Shown one piece after another: positions 25,595 to 34,257 of a stretch of DNA of 64,000 nucleotides (position 1 is the stretch's first letter; each line of letters begins with the position of its first letter). Made by a program: the position numbers and the translations under genes. The notes under the pieces are model-generated. The model was given only the letters and a program-made list of their open reading frames with translations, was not told the DNA's origin and did no database searches. Source of the DNA: Phormidium ambiguum IAM M-71 (GTDB taxonomy: Bacteria; Cyanobacteriota; Cyanobacteriia; Cyanobacteriales; Aerosakkonemataceae). The stretch lies in contig NZ_MRCE01000008.1 in NCBI RefSeq assembly GCF_001904725.1, forward strand, positions 62,001 to 126,000, in the 5' to 3' direction.

Positions 25595-27537
25595 GTATTT
25601 GCAATTTAGCTTCTCAAGCAGTTGGGGGATTAACTCAAGGCACTGGCGGATCGATTGTCGGTGGTGTAGCTAATGTTTTATCCGTACTTGGAGCCGCTGA
25701 TATTGGTATTCAACTTGGAACCGGGGGACAAGCTGGATTATTCGATCTACCAAATTTACTAAATACACCTGGAATTGATTGCAACGGAACCCTCGTTACT
25801 CCACTCCAGTGGTACGCGAACGGAATGAGTTGTGACGGATTAAGAAATTCCGATCAAGATCGAATTGAACGAGAAATTAGGGAATTTGAAGAGAGGCTGA
25901 GGTTAAGAGAAGAACTCAGAAATTCGCCCTTCAACATCCCTTCAAACCATTTCAATTCTGATGTTCCCAATGATCATATTCGGGAGGTACTAGATCAACT
26001 TGATGGAGAGAGAACGCCTCCCCAGGGGACGGTTTTTGATTTCAACGGAACACTAGAGCAAAACACTTGGGGTTTATTACAAGCGGGAGTTTCCAACACT
26101 TTTACCGCCTCAAATTTTAATTTTAAGTACAAGTACACAAAAGAAGAACACCCCTGGAACTTTCCAACATTTGCTGTTAGTGCTGGGCAAACATTACAAA
26201 GGAAAGATATTTCTCCTCCCTCTGGCGGTGGATGGACTTATGTTCTGGCTTCAATGTTTCTCGGATCACAAATACTCAATGGCGCAGGACTAGATCTACG
26301 AACGAACGTATTGAAAAATTTTGTTCCTTGGCTGAATCAAACTTTCATTCAGGTTTCAACGCAAGTGTATGTAAGTGACGCATCCTTCCGTTTTGTTGCG
26401 AACGGTTCACCGCCTGGAGTTTATATTTTTGAAGAATATGGTGGAGGCAGAAATCCACCACGAAGAGATCCAATTTCACCATGTAACGACGGAAACAGAA
26501 GGAGACAACCTATGCCATGTTCGCAGTGCAAATTAACACCTGATTTAATCAATAAAATTAATCAGCTTCATAAAGCTTGTGCAGCCGATCGATTAGCTAA
26601 TGGGATGCCGTATTTCCCAGAGAAAGATATTAGGAATTACGGAAGACAACTCTATCAAGCTAATCCTAATAATGTTAATGGACAGGTTAAACCAGGAAAT
26701 TTAATTGATGTAATCGCTGCCACAATAGCAGCTGAATATCACAGATTGGGATTACAAAGACTACCCGCAGAGTTACCAGAAAGTTTAATTCCAAAAACCA
26801 ATGCTGCGGCAGAGTTATTTGACAGAGACACAGTAAAAGTGGATAACTGCTTATCGTTTCATGAGCAGGTATTCAAACTACATGATGAAGTTTTGGGACA
26901 GTGGCCTATTCACTTTAAGGTCACTGATGACGGTAAAACCAATGATGTAAAACTATGGAATTTATCGGAGGCGATCGCCGAGATTTATGGGATGCAAACC
27001 AAAGTAGTAGAGGATGCTGATCTAGCTGTACATTGGGGGATTCGATCAGCTACCGAAGCGAGTAAGGCTGGTAATGCAGCACTTAAAACACTTCACCTAT
27101 TACAGGAGCTTGTCAAATTCACTGGTGCTATTACCGTGCCGGGATCGTTGACCGTAACCAGTACCTTTACTCCCGATCCGGTTGCTAAGCAGACAACTGA
27201 GCAGATGCTCCAACCATCAACCCAAACATTGATAGTGACAGATATTGTTGATGGTAGTTCTCTTCTAGAGTTACTGAAGACAATTTCTTATGCGGCCCAA
27301 ATATCGGCTAAGGCAGTCCTTCAACCCCTCAAGCCAAATCCTGCAACTGGTCAAGCAGCGATGCCTGGTGACTTCATCAAGACTGAAAGAAAGAAACGCA
27401 GGATTGATGACAAAACTTTTGAGAAGTGGAAGAAGGAGAAGGAGCAGCCGCTAGCCAACATACCTGAACAACAGCGGCCACCAGGGTATAAGGTGCCAGA
27501 TATTAAAATAGTGGCTCAACCAGATGAGAAGAAGTAA
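25591..27537 (+). CDS. Largest right-arm protein, 648 aa, unknown
   Basis: 648 residues from the ATG at 25591, coupled to the previous stop; a TTG at 25585 is less likely. The start is Gly-rich and hydrophobic (AVGGLTQGTGGSIVGGVANVL), then a charged helix (about 90-115), a beta region, a Cys pair (PCSQCK, about 310) and a lysine-rich tail. No Walker, transferase or lysin motif seen. As the last and largest gene of the block it could be a minor virion protein, receptor binder or secreted effector. Confidence 0.6.
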   Translation: MSICNLASQAVGGLTQGTGGSIVGGVANVLSVLGAADIGIQLGTGGQAGLFDLPNLLNTPGIDCNGTLVTPLQWYANGMSCDGLRNSDQDRIEREIREFEERLRLREELRNSPFNIPSNHFNSDVPNDHIREVLDQLDGERTPPQGTVFDFNGTLEQNTWGLLQAGVSNTFTASNFNFKYKYTKEEHPWNFPTFAVSAGQTLQRKDISPPSGGGWTYVLASMFLGSQILNGAGLDLRTNVLKNFVPWLNQTFIQVSTQVYVSDASFRFVANGSPPGVYIFEEYGGGRNPPRRDPISPCNDGNRRRQPMPCSQCKLTPDLINKINQLHKACAADRLANGMPYFPEKDIRNYGRQLYQANPNNVNGQVKPGNLIDVIAATIAAEYHRLGLQRLPAELPESLIPKTNAAAELFDRDTVKVDNCLSFHEQVFKLHDEVLGQWPIHFKVTDDGKTNDVKLWNLSEAIAEIYGMQTKVVEDADLAVHWGIRSATEASKAGNAALKTLHLLQELVKFTGAITVPGSLTVTSTFTPDPVAKQTTEQMLQPSTQTLIVTDIVDGSSLLELLKTISYAAQISAKAVLQPLKPNPATGQAAMPGDFIKTERKKRRIDDKTFEKWKKEKEQPLANIPEQQRPPGYKVPDIKIVAQPDEKK

Positions 27538-27594
27538 TTTTTAAGAACTAAAAGGGGCAGGTGTTTTTGGCCAGCTTTTATCCTGCGGAGCGCC

Positions 27595-27640
27595 CTGAAA
27601 ATCCTCGTGTCACCGGTTCAAGTCCGGTTCCTGGCATAAA
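27595..27640 (+). repeat. attR core repeat (46 bp, partial tRNA-Phe)
   Basis: Identical to 8363-8408; contains the tRNA-Phe 3' part only, so it is not a functional tRNA. It marks the right end of the element. Confidence 0.93.
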
Positions 27641-27643
27641 GTA

Positions 27644-27675
27644 AAACCCTTACACCGTATGAGATGTAAGGGTTT
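27644..27675 (+). terminator. Terminator hairpin beside attR, loop inverted
   Basis: The same 11-bp stem as 8412-8443, but the 10-base loop is CCGTATGAGA, the exact reverse complement of the left copy. A T-run follows. This is probably the original chromosomal tRNA-Phe terminator. Confidence 0.8.
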
Positions 27676-27890
27676 TATTTTTATGGTGTTAGCACTGCAT
27701 TAGAGAATATGGGGGTAGTGTTGGGGTCAATGACGTGCAGTTGAGGTGCAAAATTTTAAGTGTTATTGGGGTAAAGGGTGTAATTGGGTGTAAATTATTC
27801 TCCTCTTAGCTAAAACCTAATATCAAATCGAAGTCACCACCTGTGTCATCAAAAATGCGATCGCTAAAACGTAACAGCATAATAATTTAG

Positions 27891-28508
27891 TTAAGGACAG
27901 AGACTGGTGTAACCATAAGAATTAGGATGTAAGCCCCAATGATATCCATAATTTCGACCAGCACGAATTCTTTTGATAGCATCAATTGTTGTTTCGTAAG
28001 CATTTGTTTGCTTTTCTCTGTAGTAATGTGCTGCTAACTTCTCTAAAGTGGCGATGGCAGATTTCCTATCTCCTAAATCTAAATAAATCTGAGCTATGGC
28101 TTTATCAGCATAATCATACAGATTCTTGCTAATTACTTGACGCATTAGCTTTAGATCTTCGATTGCTTGCCTATGGTTTCCCAATTTTACCAAAGTAGCT
28201 GCTCGGTTCATGAGGGAAGGAGAGAGTAGTGGATCGCCAATACCCATTGTTAGAGCCTGATTAAAGTTAGCCAACGCCTCTGGATATCGCTTCTGAAGGT
28301 AATGAGCAACGCCTCGATAAAAATAAGCCTCAGAAAGTTGAGGGTTGTAATGAATTGCCTGCGAAAAAGAGTTAATTGCTTGTCCGTATCGGTCGTTTCG
28401 TAGTTCAGAAATGCCCATACAGAATGAGTTTGGTACTTTGGCAGAAACAGGTAGTGCAACCGCAAAGGTTATTACAATTGAGGCGCTTAGTATTCGATTG
28501 AATTTCAT
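27891..28508 (-). CDS. Exported TPR-repeat protein (chromosomal copy)
   Basis: 205 residues: a signal peptide (1-23), about four TPR units (for example YGQAINSFSQAIHYNPQLSEAYFYRG) and a tail ending TSLCP. It is a full-length paralog of the element's TPR protein at 15434-16054. It lies just outside attR on the same strand as that copy. The role is unknown; TPR units generally mediate protein contacts. Confidence 0.82.
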   Translation of the reverse strand: MKFNRILSASIVITFAVALPVSAKVPNSFCMGISELRNDRYGQAINSFSQAIHYNPQLSEAYFYRGVAHYLQKRYPEALANFNQALTMGIGDPLLSPSLMNRAATLVKLGNHRQAIEDLKLMRQVISKNLYDYADKAIAQIYLDLGDRKSAIATLEKLAAHYYREKQTNAYETTIDAIKRIRAGRNYGYHWGLHPNSYGYTSLCP

Positions 28509-28573
28509 AAGTTGAGATTTCAGTACATCTATACAGTTTTCCCAGGTATAAATTCAAAATTTGTACTTAAAGC

Positions 28574-28604
28574 AAAAATCCCTCTCTTAGGGCTAGGGAT
28601 TTTT
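28574..28604 (-). terminator. Terminator after the 156-aa gene
   Basis: A hairpin with AAAAATCCCT / AGGGATTTTT arms; on the minus strand it ends in T5 and lies downstream of the gene at 28788-29258. Confidence 0.65.
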
Positions 28605-28787
28605 AGCAGAAATTCTTTATCGTAAAAGTTATCAGACTCGACATACTTTTATTAGCTTGTGTGTACAGGCAAATATTAACAGTACAGCGATCGCTAGATG
28701 GACGGGAACTTCTGCCAAAATGATTGATAGTCATTATGGGGCTACCAACGTTACTAATCTCAGACCTCCAAATCTTTCTTGAGTTAT

Positions 28788-29258
28788 TTACTTACCAGAA
28801 CCAAGATTTTTCTCGCCCAACACACTCCAAGGATGAGGAATATTTAAAATTTCTGGTTGACCTTGTAATAAAGTTAAACCTACAAGAAACGTAGCTATAG
28901 ATAAAGCTAATGAACCAGAAATAATTTTAATTAATTTAACAATTTTTTCCTGACGTTCTCGGCAGCGATCGCTTTCTACAGATAACATCTGAGTTGGCAG
29001 TTTCATTTTTACGCTCAAATCTTGCAGATTCTTCGCTTCCAGAGTAACTTCAGTTTTACTAAGTTGGATAAATTGTAGTTCTTTTAACTTTTGAAGAGCT
29101 TCCAGAATTTCAGTGTAATTATAAGGTTTTTCCCGAAATTCAGCTGACCATGCTTGAAAATCTTGCAAATCCACAGTTAATTTTGGGTTAGCAGAAACTC
29201 TAGGCAATAGCCATTGATAAAGCAAAATAGTACAGCTGGTTAATTTGGTTTCTAACAT
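28788..29258 (-). CDS. Hypothetical protein, soluble N-domain and one TM helix
   Basis: 156 residues. The first 90 look like a winged-helix-like soluble part (DFQAWSAEF, EILEALQKLKELQFIQLSKTEVTL). A membrane helix follows near 112-130 (SGSLALSIATFLVGLTLL). No family recognised; monocistronic. A membrane-tethered regulator is conceivable. Confidence 0.6.
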   Translation of the reverse strand: MLETKLTSCTILLYQWLLPRVSANPKLTVDLQDFQAWSAEFREKPYNYTEILEALQKLKELQFIQLSKTEVTLEAKNLQDLSVKMKLPTQMLSVESDRCRERQEKIVKLIKIISGSLALSIATFLVGLTLLQGQPEILNIPHPWSVLGEKNLGSGK

Positions 29259-29503
29259 AGCTATCTCCTTAAGATTACTTTTACTACAGGTTGATGAAGG
29301 AGACTGGGGAAGAACAGCTATTTATATTAATTGCTATTCTCAAAGCTCATAATCCTTACTCTCTTATTTTTCTCTATTTCTGCTTGTTTCTGTCACCCTA
29401 GTCAATGATTTTTTACACTTCTCATAATAATTGTTACATAAGTAACAGTTTACAATATGGTTTTGTGTACTTACTGCATAAATCTCTACAATTTGACAAA
29501 CTA

Positions 29504-30328
29504 ATGACAAAACAACGGCTGGACGTATTGTTAGTAGAACTTAACTTAACTTCCTCTCGGCAGCTAGCACAAAGGTTAATTCAGGCGGGAGAGGTGTTGG
29601 TAAATCAACAGGTTATTGATAAAGTGGGTACGCTGGTGGACACTACAGCCCAAATTCAGGTGAAACAACGATCGCCTTTTGTTTCCAGAGGTGGCGAAAA
29701 ACTGGCTAAAGCTTTAAAATGCTTTACGATTCCGATCGCAGGGCGCATCTGCTTAGATGGAGGCATTTCCACAGGCGGTTTTACAGATTGTTTGCTGCAA
29801 GCTGGCGCAAAGCTAGTTTACGGCGTGGATGTCGGGTATGGACAAGTTGACTGGCGCATTCGCAACGATTCCAGAGTAATCTTGAAAGAACGTACTAACC
29901 TGCGCTATCTGACTCCAAACGAGTTGTACAAAGATGAGGAAATTGCTGATTTAGCAGTGGTAGATGTTTCGTTCATTTCTCTGGCAAAAATTCTGCCTAG
30001 CTTATGGCAATTACTTCAATCTCCTCGTGACGCAGTTTTACTTGTAAAACCGCAGTTTGAAGTAGGAAAAGAACGGGTTGGCAAAAAAGGCGTGGTGCGC
30101 GATACTGACGACCAAGCAGATGCGATCGCACAAGTAATTACAGCTGCACAAGCGATCGGTTGGCAATATTGTGACTTAACTTGGTCTCCAGTCACAGGCC
30201 CTGCTGGTAACATAGAATATCTTTTGTGGTTGAGTATAAACAGCCAAAATTCACCCCCCGATTTGGCAACACTTAAACAGATCGCCAAAACCGCAAAAGA
30301 AGAACTTAGTAATACCGCCAATACCTAA
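29504..30328 (+). CDS. tlyA: TlyA-family rRNA methyltransferase/putative hemolysin
   Basis: 274 residues from the ATG at 29504 (MTKQRLDVLLVELNL), the usual family start; an upstream ATG at 29405 would add 33 residues of non-conserved, aromatic sequence. An N-terminal S4 RNA-binding domain (about 3-60) is followed by an FtsJ-like methyltransferase (about 62-245) with GISTGGFTDCLLQ as the SAM-binding loop (family DGGxSTGGFTD) and VDVSFISL. TlyA proteins 2'-O-methylate rRNA cytidines. It is encoded upstream of two unrelated membrane/exported protein genes. Confidence 0.9.
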   Translation: MTKQRLDVLLVELNLTSSRQLAQRLIQAGEVLVNQQVIDKVGTLVDTTAQIQVKQRSPFVSRGGEKLAKALKCFTIPIAGRICLDGGISTGGFTDCLLQAGAKLVYGVDVGYGQVDWRIRNDSRVILKERTNLRYLTPNELYKDEEIADLAVVDVSFISLAKILPSLWQLLQSPRDAVLLVKPQFEVGKERVGKKGVVRDTDDQADAIAQVITAAQAIGWQYCDLTWSPVTGPAGNIEYLLWLSINSQNSPPDLATLKQIAKTAKEELSNTANT

Positions 30329-30360
30329 TTTTTTTAACCACCTAACTATCCTTTAATTCA

Positions 30361-31212
30361 ATGCGAGTTTTTAATTTATTAGTTAGATTAGTCATCTACA
30401 TTTTCGTTATTTGTAGCTTGGTTTTCTTTACTGTTAGCCTCAAATTAATAGCTAATTTTATCGGTGAAGAACTAATTTACAATATTCTCATCATAGGTGA
30501 ATTTATTGCTATTTTACAAGTAGTTGAATTCGCCAATATCATTATTTTTGCTGTACTAGGTATGGGTTTTGGCTTAGCTAGTGTCATCCTACCAAAAATT
30601 TGTCAACTCAAGACTAGTGCTGTTTTGTTGATTATTTTGGTTCCCTTAATTTTTAGCATCACTCCTTTTCTTAAATACAATACTTGGCTCAAAGAAATTG
30701 CCGATAACGAAAATATTACATACCAACAAGCACAGGAATTAAGTAATACATTTTTACAATCCAGAGTTAACTTAAAAGGGTTTTTAGGTTACTATTCTTA
30801 TAGTGCTCAATTTCCGGTTTTACCTAGAACAAAAAAAGAAATGATTCTGGCAATAAATTTAGAAAAAAAAGTTAGATCGGAAATTACTAACCTAACAAAA
30901 AAAGCTAATCTCAGCCAACAATCAATTTCTATTTTATTGGCCACTGGTAACTGGACAATTAGATTTTTTTATTTTTCTTTATCAGTATTTACAGCGATCG
31001 CTCATTTTTATATAGGTCGCCAAACAATTGAAAAACAACTACTAAAAGTTCGTTCTCCTATATTTCCTCCCATCCCTCACCGTCACCAAATGCCGCAAAA
31101 TAAACCTGTCAGACAACCAGTAACTCAAAAAAGTAAACCTAAAGCGCCGCCTATTCCGCACCGAACGAAATCAGTGAAAACAGAAATCCCTTCTCGTAAA
31201 CTAAATAAATGA
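30361..31212 (+). CDS. Membrane protein of unknown function, 283 aa
   Basis: 283 residues with four hydrophobic helices (about 8-28, 48-75, 80-100 and 195-215) and a basic, proline-rich cytoplasmic tail (KPKAPPIPHRTKS). It ends 10 bases before the polysaccharide deacetylase gene, so they probably share a transcript. A role in envelope or polysaccharide handling follows only from the neighbour. Confidence 0.65.
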   Translation: MRVFNLLVRLVIYIFVICSLVFFTVSLKLIANFIGEELIYNILIIGEFIAILQVVEFANIIIFAVLGMGFGLASVILPKICQLKTSAVLLIILVPLIFSITPFLKYNTWLKEIADNENITYQQAQELSNTFLQSRVNLKGFLGYYSYSAQFPVLPRTKKEMILAINLEKKVRSEITNLTKKANLSQQSISILLATGNWTIRFFYFSLSVFTAIAHFYIGRQTIEKQLLKVRSPIFPPIPHRHQMPQNKPVRQPVTQKSKPKAPPIPHRTKSVKTEIPSRKLNK

Positions 31213-31222
31213 TTAGTTCCTA

Positions 31223-32104
31223 ATGAAATCTCTAAAATTAAGCTTGAAATCTTTTCCAATTCGTGTTTTTATTGCGACATTATTAGTAGTTACTAGTATT
31301 TGGTTAATTATAGATATTGCTATACCAAAAATACCTATTTTCGGTTTTCATAGTATTGTAGACATTCGCAAGTTAGAGAAAAAAAATGCTCGTTATAAGT
31401 TACTAAAAATAGATTACAGTAAACAGGAATTCATTAATTTTTTAGAAGGGTTAGTAAAGCAAAATTTTTGGTTTATATCCAGTCAAGAACTATATGATTA
31501 TTTTATATCTAGTTCCCGGAAAATTCCCCGCGAACATATAGGCAAAAAACCAATAATGCTGACATTTGATGATTCTTATAAAACTTTTTATACAAATTTA
31601 TTGCCTATTCTAAAAAATATCGACAAAAAATATAATCAAAAAGTTACAGTAGTATTATTTATAAATCCCGGAACAATGGCAAAATCTAGAAGTGAAACTC
31701 CATACAATATAAATTGTCAGGATTTACGGGAGGGATTTAAAGATGGTTTTTTTGATATTCAATCTCATGGACAAAATCACAAAAAACTTACTAATTTATC
31801 GAATAAAGACTTAATCTATGAATTAGAAACAGCACAATTGCAACTAAGAAAATGTATTGCAGGTTTAGATCCTAATCAAACAGTTGCTTCTCATCTAGCT
31901 TACCCTTATGGGGCTTCCAATTCAAAAGTAGAAAAAGTTGCTGCTAAATACTATAAGTCTGCATATTTGTACAATAGTCGATTTTTTTGGCGTGGGTGGT
32001 TAAAAAATAAGTATCAAATATCTCGTTTAACTGTTAATGGCCAAAAACCACCTAGAGGATTGATCCACATAGCAGAAAAAGCTCTTAGAATAAAAGATGA
32101 ATGA
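31223..32104 (+). CDS. Polysaccharide deacetylase (NodB-like), membrane-anchored
   Basis: 293 residues. An N-terminal anchor (about 13-35) leads to a NodB-homology domain (about 90-260) with LTFDDSY (general base Asp/metal Asp), SHGQNH (metal His pair) and LAYPYGASN. It would remove N- or O-acyl groups from a surface polysaccharide or peptidoglycan outside the membrane. Its upstream neighbour is a membrane protein in the same operon. Confidence 0.85.
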   Translation: MKSLKLSLKSFPIRVFIATLLVVTSIWLIIDIAIPKIPIFGFHSIVDIRKLEKKNARYKLLKIDYSKQEFINFLEGLVKQNFWFISSQELYDYFISSSRKIPREHIGKKPIMLTFDDSYKTFYTNLLPILKNIDKKYNQKVTVVLFINPGTMAKSRSETPYNINCQDLREGFKDGFFDIQSHGQNHKKLTNLSNKDLIYELETAQLQLRKCIAGLDPNQTVASHLAYPYGASNSKVEKVAAKYYKSAYLYNSRFFWRGWLKNKYQISRLTVNGQKPPRGLIHIAEKALRIKDE

Positions 32105-32199
32105 TTGCTTAAGCCAATTTAAAGATGAATTTGGCTGGTAAGAGTTTTTGCCAATCAGAATATAGCATTTGAAAGTTTGCTCAACACAGAGGTAAAGCT

Positions 32200-32421
32200 A
32201 TGAGTACGGAAAAACAAGCGCGGGAGAAAATGGCGCAACAGCGTCTGGAAAATGAACATCTTCAGGAGTCTATGTTAAATCGTGCGGAAGCAGAAGTTCA
32301 ACAAGGAGATAATCCTGTAACTGAAGATTTAGCGCGACAACAAATGGCGCAACAACGCCTAGAATCAGAACACATTCAAGAGGCAATGTTGACTCGTACA
32401 GAAGCAGAAATTACTGAGTAG
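32200..32421 (+). CDS. Small duplicated helical protein, 73 aa
   Basis: 73 residues built from two near-identical units of about 35 residues: REKMAQQRLENEHLQESML...RAEAEV and RQQMAQQRLESEHIQEAML...RTEAEI. Strongly charged and predicted as a helical hairpin or coiled coil. A good start (AGAGGTAAAGCTATG) supports it. Its last 11 bases overlap the 3' end of the convergent GTPase gene. Family not known to me. Confidence 0.65.
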   Translation: MSTEKQAREKMAQQRLENEHLQESMLNRAEAEVQQGDNPVTEDLARQQMAQQRLESEHIQEAMLTRTEAEITE

Positions 32422-33820
32422 ATTTATCAATGTGTGGTTGCAATTCTGTGCGTAAACGATAGAGAATTGTGTGAGAGTCTGCCTGATTTAGTATTTCTTG
32501 AATGACTGTATTTGGCCCTAATTGTCCCCAAGTACAGCCTTTTTTTAAGTATACTTGGGCGGCGCGACCGATCGCATAAGCACCGTAACCCGCAATTCCA
32601 GCTTGCGCGATCGCAGCACCAGCATAAGCTGTAATATTAGATGGGTTTTCTCCCGCAGAAATTGCCGCAGCACTTTTACCTAATCCCCACAAGAAACTAG
32701 TGCCAATTTCTCCTAATAATAAACCACCAGAACTTAATAAAATTGTTTTTAATAACTTGCCAGCTTCGTAACTAGTCATCGGTAAATTATACAATTTAGC
32801 TAAAGCGCGAATTAAGGCTAAATCGGTTAAAGTTCCGCCGACAATATCTAAAAAAGCGATCGGATTTACAGCGATTGCGATCGCCTTATATTTAGTAAAT
32901 TGCCAAATTAAATCTTCCGCTTCCTTTTCCCGCATTTCTATAGTTTTTCGGGCAATTCTTTCTTCTATATCTCTTGCTTGCACTAAAGCATTTAAGGCAA
33001 GTAGCGATCGACCTTCTCGATTCAAAATTTTGAGAATTTTCTGCTTTAATTCATTAATTTGTGGTAGTGGACTTTCCCACTCGTAACCTACCTTACCATC
33101 GGGCATTTCTACTCTAACTTGTAACGGTGCAGGTTCCGCCGCTACCATGACAATTTCATCAGGCGAAAGTAACTCTTGTAAAATTGAATCATCACCGCTA
33201 GCAGCACCTAATCTTTGCAAATTCGCGTAAATTGTTTGTCTATCTTGTTCGGGATAAAGGTCGATTTTATTAAATACTAAAATTATCGGTTTTTGCGCCT
33301 TTCTTAATTCGCAAAGTGCTTGATATTCAGTGCGAGTAATATCGCCAGAAACCACAAATAAAATTAAATCAGCTTGACGCGCCACATCCTGCGCCATTTT
33401 TGCCCTAGCTTGCCCTTCAATTTCATCTAATCCCGGAGTATCAATTAATTCTACTTGTATTTGAGAACTCCCCCCCTTATTAAGGGGGGGTTGGGGGGGT
33501 ATCGTCCAACGTACAGAACGAGGGTATTGAGTAACGCCATGAAGTGGGCCAGTTTGTAATATTTTCTGCCCAATTAAAGCATTTAAAACTGCTGATTTTC
33601 CCCGACTAACTAAACCAAAAGCAGCAATACAAATTACGCCTTGGTCTAACTTTTCTAAAGTGCTGTTTAAAACTTCTATTTCTGGGCGCAACATCGATCG
33701 CATTTTTGCCGAATGTCCAGAAATGGCGCGGCGAATGCTGGAACGAGCGCGGTTAAAATGGGAGTCTTGACGACTCCGTGCTGGGGAAGGTTCAGTTTGG
33801 GGGAATGGCGAATTACTCAA
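32411..33820 (-). CDS. Era-like GTPase with DUF697-type C-terminus, repeat insertion
   Basis: 469 residues. G1 GLVSRGKS (69-76), G2-type Thr in GVTQYP (about 97), G3 DTPG (127-130), G4 NKID (184-187), then a helical and Ala-rich membrane-interacting C-terminal part (about 300-460). These GTPases are common in cyanobacteria, role not settled. Odd: residues 107-118, IPPQPPLNKGGS, are encoded by a C7/G7 palindrome (33470-33499) that has been inserted between G2 and G3. Another GTPase of the same group is at 36213. Confidence 0.85.
   Translation of the reverse strand: MSNSPFPQTEPSPARSRQDSHFNRARSSIRRAISGHSAKMRSMLRPEIEVLNSTLEKLDQGVICIAAFGLVSRGKSAVLNALIGQKILQTGPLHGVTQYPRSVRWTIPPQPPLNKGGSSQIQVELIDTPGLDEIEGQARAKMAQDVARQADLILFVVSGDITRTEYQALCELRKAQKPIILVFNKIDLYPEQDRQTIYANLQRLGAASGDDSILQELLSPDEIVMVAAEPAPLQVRVEMPDGKVGYEWESPLPQINELKQKILKILNREGRSLLALNALVQARDIEERIARKTIEMREKEAEDLIWQFTKYKAIAIAVNPIAFLDIVGGTLTDLALIRALAKLYNLPMTSYEAGKLLKTILLSSGGLLLGEIGTSFLWGLGKSAAAISAGENPSNITAYAGAAIAQAGIAGYGAYAIGRAAQVYLKKGCTWGQLGPNTVIQEILNQADSHTILYRLRTELQPHIDKSTQ
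33470..33499. repeat. Palindromic repeat inside the GTPase coding sequence
   Basis: C7-TTATTAA-G7, then TT-G7. The first part is a perfect 10-bp arm palindrome around one base. On the minus strand it reads as IPPQPPLNKGGS in frame. The PPLNKGG signature occurs, to my knowledge, in many unrelated cyanobacterial proteins, a sign of a mobile palindrome kept in frame. Confidence 0.85.
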
Positions 33821-34000
33821 GGTTAAATAGGGGAAAAGGCTTACAGTTCTATTGTGCCTAATATTTAATTAGTTGAGTATTTTACACTAATATCTTTGGC
33901 AAAAATAGAAAATCTCTATCTTTTATCTGTGTTTATCTGTGGATATCTGTGGTAAAAATTCTAGTTTTGTATATATCCCTAAGTTTTTAATTCACAATAA

Positions 34001-34228
34001 CTAAATTAAATCTGTCTTACGTAAAACTTTAACGAATTCTCCTGAAACGCGATCGCGCAAAACATCAAATTCATTATTCGGCATTCTTAAATCTAGTGGA
34101 ATCATTTCAGCAGGAAGTGTTTCTATAATTCCACCATCCACAAAACCATTTCCAGGCAAAAGAAGAATTGTAATTTTTTCTTTTCCCAAAAATCCCAAAA
34201 CTTTGACTGGTAAGCGATCGAACTCCAT
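34001..34228 (-). CDS. Small hypothetical protein, 75 aa
   Basis: 75 residues, beta-rich with conserved-looking LPVKVLGFLG, IPLDLRMPNNEFDVL. It follows the AAA/GGDEF gene by 29 bases on the same strand and may be cotranscribed. Family not recognised, though its composition and lack of low complexity support a real gene. Confidence 0.6.
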   Translation of the reverse strand: MEFDRLPVKVLGFLGKEKITILLLPGNGFVDGGIIETLPAEMIPLDLRMPNNEFDVLRDRVSGEFVKVLRKTDLI

Positions 34229-34257
34229 ACAGCATATTCATACAAATAATTCGTTAA

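Noticed and set aside
27595-27634. A second tRNA-Phe gene at the right end of the element
   Set aside because: Only the 3' part is present; the acceptor 5' strand and D arm are missing, so it is attR.
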